Shown here: positions 4,187 to 6,860 of the stretch, piece after piece | Layout of the letters: the number at the start of each line of letters is the position of its first letter | Numbering within the stretch: position 1 is the stretch's first letter | Assembly: GCA_015489095.1 (NCBI GenBank) | Contig: WFMN01000122.1 | Location: 1 to 6,860 of the forward strand | Direction of reading: 5' to 3' | Origin: Mariprofundaceae bacterium | Lineage (GTDB): Bacteria > Pseudomonadota > Zetaproteobacteria > Mariprofundales > J009 | DNA length: 6,860 nucleotides | Made by a program: the position numbers and the translations under genes | Notes under the pieces: model-generated | Told to the model about the DNA's origin: nothing | Seen by the model: the letters and a program-made list of their open reading frames with translations, nothing else | Database searches by the model: none

Positions 4187-6116
4187 CCCCCCGCAAGTAC
4201 TGTTGATCGAGGACAACCCCCTCGATGTCCGCCTGCTGCGGGAGCGTTGCAAAGAGGATCCCAACTGGAACATCCGCTTCGAGGTCGCCGCCTCGCTTGC
4301 CGAGGGCGCGCGCGCCATGGCGGCGAACCGCCACGACGCCATCCTGCTCGATCTCGGCCTACCGGAGAGCGACGGGCTGGAAACCCTCGAACGGATGCTG
4401 AAACTGCACGCCGAACACGCCCCCGACAGCGCCATCATCGTACTCACCTCGGTCACCAGCGACGCCACGGGCGAAGAGGCGATCGCCATGGGGGCGCAGG
4501 ATTATCTGGTCAAGGGGGCGATCGACGCCGGCCAAATCAAGCGCGCCATCCGCTACGCCTGCGAACGCCAGCGGATGATCAGCGAGCGGCGGCAGGCGCA
4601 TGAGCGGCTCACCCTGATGGCCACCGCCCTCGATCAGGCCTCCGACACCGTCATCATCACCAACCGCGATGGCGAAATATGCTATGTCAATCAGGCGTTC
4701 ACCAAAATCACCGGCTACAGCGCGGAGGAGGCGCTCGGCCAGAGCCCGGCGATGCTCAGCTCCGGCAAACAGAGCCCCGCCTTCTACCACCGCATGTGGA
4801 GCGCCATCACCGCCGGCAAGCAGTGGGAGGCCGAGATGATCGACCGCCGTAAAAACGGCGAGTACTACCCCTGCCACCTCGAGATCGCCCCGGTGAGCGA
4901 CGACCAGGGCAACATCACCCACTTTGTCGGCATCCAGCGCGACTTAACCGAGCACAAGCTGCTGGAGAACCAACTGCTGCAGAGCCAGAAGATGGAGGCC
5001 ATCGGCACCCTGACCGGCGGTATCGCCCATGATTTCAATAATATGCTTGCCGGCATCACCGGCAACCTCTTTCTCGCCAGACGGAAGATCGACGACCGCG
5101 ACAAGCTCAAACAGCGGCTCGACGCCATCGAGGGGTTATGCGACCGCGCCACCACCATCATCAAGCAACTGATGGCCTTCGGTCGCAACGACATGGTGCA
5201 GATGGCGCCGCTCACGCTCAACGGCCTGGTTCGCGATGTGCACAAAATGATGACCAGCCTGCTGCCGGAGAGCATCCGCCTACCGCTCGAGATCTGCGAC
5301 CAGCCGCTGACGGTGGTCGGCGACACCACCCAGCTCCATCAGGTGCTGCTCAACCTGTTCAACAACGCCCGCGATGCGGTGGCCGACAACCCCAACGATG
5401 CCGAAATCCGCTGCACCCTCGCCCCCTACACCCCGGATGATGGCTACCTGAAGCTCCATCCCGAAGCCGCCAACCAGCGTTTCGCCCGCATCATGGTGCG
5501 CGACAACGGCTGCGGCGTCGAAGCCGACACCCTGCAACACCTGACCGAGCCCTTCTACACCACCAAGGAGGTGGGTGCGGGCACCGGACTCGGCCTCTCC
5601 ATGGTGGTCGGCGCCGTCGATCAGCACCACGGTATTCTCACGCTCGATGGCGCGCCGGGAGAAGGGATGCGGGTAACCATCGACCTGCCGCTTATCGGTG
5701 ACCAAGGCGCCGTTGCCGGTGATATCCACGAGCAGGATTTCATCCCCGGCAACGGAGAGACCATCCTCATCGCCGACGACGAGGCGGCGGTGCGCGACAT
5801 GCTCACCTCCACGCTCTCCTTCATGGGTTATCGCGTCATCAGCGCCAACAACGGCGCCCGGGCGCTCGCGCTGTTCCGCCAACATCGCGCCGACATCCGC
5901 TTGGTACTGCTCGATGTGGTCATGCCCGAGATGGGCGGCCCGGAGAGCTACCGCCGCATGCGGGAGATCTTTTTCGACCTGCCGGTGATCTTCGCCAGCG
6001 GCTATGAGCGCACGGGCATCCCGTCGGAGCTGCTGGCCGCCCCCTACCAGCGATGCCTGCGCAAGCCCTTCTCTCCCACCCACTTGAGCGAATTGCTCCA
6101 TACGATGTTGACATGA
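4167..6116 (+). CDS. Soluble hybrid histidine kinase REC-PAS-HisKA-HATPase-REC
   Basis: This is a 649-residue cytoplasmic hybrid kinase with no membrane segment. The N-terminal receiver (about 10-130) has E15/D16, phosphoacceptor D62, T94 and K116. A PAS domain with its C-terminal PAC motif follows (about 145-263). The HisKA domain carries H288 in GGIAHDFNN, typical of kinases with their own receiver. The ATPase domain shows the N-box (NLFNNARDA, 396-404), DNGCG (446-450), EPFYTTK (461-467) and GTGLGL (472-477). The C-terminal receiver (about 531-645) has D537/D538, phosphoacceptor D583, S611 and K633. Every catalytic residue is intact, so both receivers should be phosphorylatable. The first ATG lies 20 bases inside the previous gene. 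A second in-frame ATG at 4179 is equally possible; neither has a good ribosome binding site, so coupling to the upstream gene is likely. The N-terminal receiver resembles the stand-alone regulator and may take phosphate from the membrane kinase. No HPt or DNA-binding domain is present. Confidence 0.93.
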   Translation: MAVSMNNPPQVLLIEDNPLDVRLLRERCKEDPNWNIRFEVAASLAEGARAMAANRHDAILLDLGLPESDGLETLERMLKLHAEHAPDSAIIVLTSVTSDATGEEAIAMGAQDYLVKGAIDAGQIKRAIRYACERQRMISERRQAHERLTLMATALDQASDTVIITNRDGEICYVNQAFTKITGYSAEEALGQSPAMLSSGKQSPAFYHRMWSAITAGKQWEAEMIDRRKNGEYYPCHLEIAPVSDDQGNITHFVGIQRDLTEHKLLENQLLQSQKMEAIGTLTGGIAHDFNNMLAGITGNLFLARRKIDDRDKLKQRLDAIEGLCDRATTIIKQLMAFGRNDMVQMAPLTLNGLVRDVHKMMTSLLPESIRLPLEICDQPLTVVGDTTQLHQVLLNLFNNARDAVADNPNDAEIRCTLAPYTPDDGYLKLHPEAANQRFARIMVRDNGCGVEADTLQHLTEPFYTTKEVGAGTGLGLSMVVGAVDQHHGILTLDGAPGEGMRVTIDLPLIGDQGAVAGDIHEQDFIPGNGETILIADDEAAVRDMLTSTLSFMGYRVISANNGARALALFRQHRADIRLVLLDVVMPEMGGPESYRRMREIFFDLPVIFASGYERTGIPSELLAAPYQRCLRKPFSPTHLSELLHTMLT

Positions 6117-6860
6117 CCGGCGATCACGGCCTGATCGACGCCGGCATCGTCGAAAAGGATCTCGCGCTGCCGACCGAGCTCTTCCGCCGCGGCGACCATG
6201 TGATCTACTGGATCGGGCTGCACGAAGAGACCCGCTTCCGCTGCAACAACTACCTCTTGATCAGCGGCGACCGCGCCATCCTCATCGACCCCGGCTCGCG
6301 CGCCCACTTCGCCCAGTCGGTGGCGCGGGTGGCGCAGATCATGCCTCCGACGCGGGTGACCGACCTGATCATCTGCCACCAGGATCCCGATGTCGGCGCC
6401 TCCATGATCGACTGGCTCGATCTCAACCCGGAGATGCGCATCATCACCTCGGCACGCACCCATGTATTGCTGCCCTACTTCGGCAAAAGCGGCTACCACT
6501 GGATCGACATCGATGGCGAGGAACAGGTCGCGTTCGACAACGGCGCGGCGCTGCGCTTTATCAGCGCGCCATTTCTGCACTCGCCGGCGGCCTTCACCAC
6601 CTATGATCCGGTGTCGCGGTTTCTCTTCTCCGGCGATGTGTGGGCGGCCATCTCCAGCAACTGGCGGCTGATGGTGGACGATTTTTCCTTTCACGCCGAA
6701 GAGATGGATCGCTTCCACCGCCACTACATGGCCTGCAACCGCGCCTGCCGCGGCTACATTGATAAGCTTGATCACATCCCCATCGCGGCGATCCTGCCGC
6801 AGCACGGCTCCATCATCGGCACCGAGATGGTGCCCGAGGCGCTCGATTATTTACGCAACC
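6113..6860 (+). CDS. ODP/flavodiiron-type metallo-beta-lactamase-fold protein (3' end outside window)
   Basis: This open frame runs off the window after 249 codons. It starts at an ATGA overlap with the hybrid kinase stop, so it is coupled to it. The sequence has the diiron beta-lactamase fold of flavodiiron proteins and oxygen-binding diiron proteins (ODP). It opens with VIYWIG (30-35), then RCNNYLLISGDRAILIDPG (43-61). The likely metal ligands are H89, D91 and D93 in HQDPDV, H156 in FLHSP, D175 in SGDVW and H231 in LPQHGS. Their spacing closely follows flavodiiron enzymes (about 79/81/83, 146, 165 and 226, from memory). The usual glutamate of HxExDH is aspartate here, and the following histidine is valine. 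Family members reduce O2 or NO, or sense oxygen and iron, as in Treponema denticola ODP acting on CheA. The position after two kinases favours a signalling role, by inference. The window ends where a flavodoxin domain would begin in a full flavodiiron enzyme, so that alternative stays open, as does fusion to another domain. Confidence 0.85.
   Translation, partial: MTGDHGLIDAGIVEKDLALPTELFRRGDHVIYWIGLHEETRFRCNNYLLISGDRAILIDPGSRAHFAQSVARVAQIMPPTRVTDLIICHQDPDVGASMIDWLDLNPEMRIITSARTHVLLPYFGKSGYHWIDIDGEEQVAFDNGAALRFISAPFLHSPAAFTTYDPVSRFLFSGDVWAAISSNWRLMVDDFSFHAEEMDRFHRHYMACNRACRGYIDKLDHIPIAAILPQHGSIIGTEMVPEALDYLRN

Noticed and set aside
6044..6805. Minus-strand frame of 253 codons opposite the diiron protein gene
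   Set aside because: The plus strand over the same region holds an open frame with a full metal-ligand set, correctly spaced and coupled to the upstream gene. The minus frame has no such signature.

Overview
This is a GC-rich window, probably from a proteobacterium. The basis is a biosynthetic-type acetolactate synthase, GC-rich codon use throughout, and several intergenic repeat types typical of environmental Pseudomonadota. The class cannot be fixed from the sequence; Gammaproteobacteria, Magnetococcia or Zetaproteobacteria are guesses. All convincing genes lie on the + strand.

Region 1 (1-460) has no gene. Its first 320 bases are packed with short repeats: two related palindromic units sharing a 20-bp sequence, three period-8/9 tandem blocks that end next to A-rich spacers, a REP-like GTAG hairpin and a second small hairpin. 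The last 140 bases are the probable leader of the next gene, with weak promoter-like boxes and a Shine-Dalgarno sequence.

Region 2 (461-2167) is an intact ilvB-type acetolactate synthase catalytic subunit. The regulatory small subunit (ilvN/ilvH) normally found next to it is absent. A 175-bp gap follows, with a hairpin that may act as a terminator and an AT-rich promoter candidate.

Region 3 (2343 to the window edge) is a tightly coupled four-gene signalling cluster. It encodes a membrane PAS histidine kinase, a single-domain Rcp1-type response regulator, a soluble REC-PAS-HisKA-HATPase-REC hybrid kinase, and a metallo-beta-lactamase-fold protein carrying the ligand set of the diiron ODP/flavodiiron family. 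The last gene is cut by the window end. Junctions are an ATGA overlap, a 20-base overlap (or 8 bases from the second start) and another ATGA overlap, so the genes are very likely co-transcribed and translationally coupled.

How they may work together (inference): the membrane kinase phosphorylates the stand-alone receiver and perhaps the related N-terminal receiver of the hybrid. The hybrid adds a second PAS input and an internal receiver. The diiron protein could supply an oxygen, iron or NO signal, or be the output. No DNA-binding, HPt or cyclic-dinucleotide output domain is encoded here. This cluster is the most interesting part of the window.
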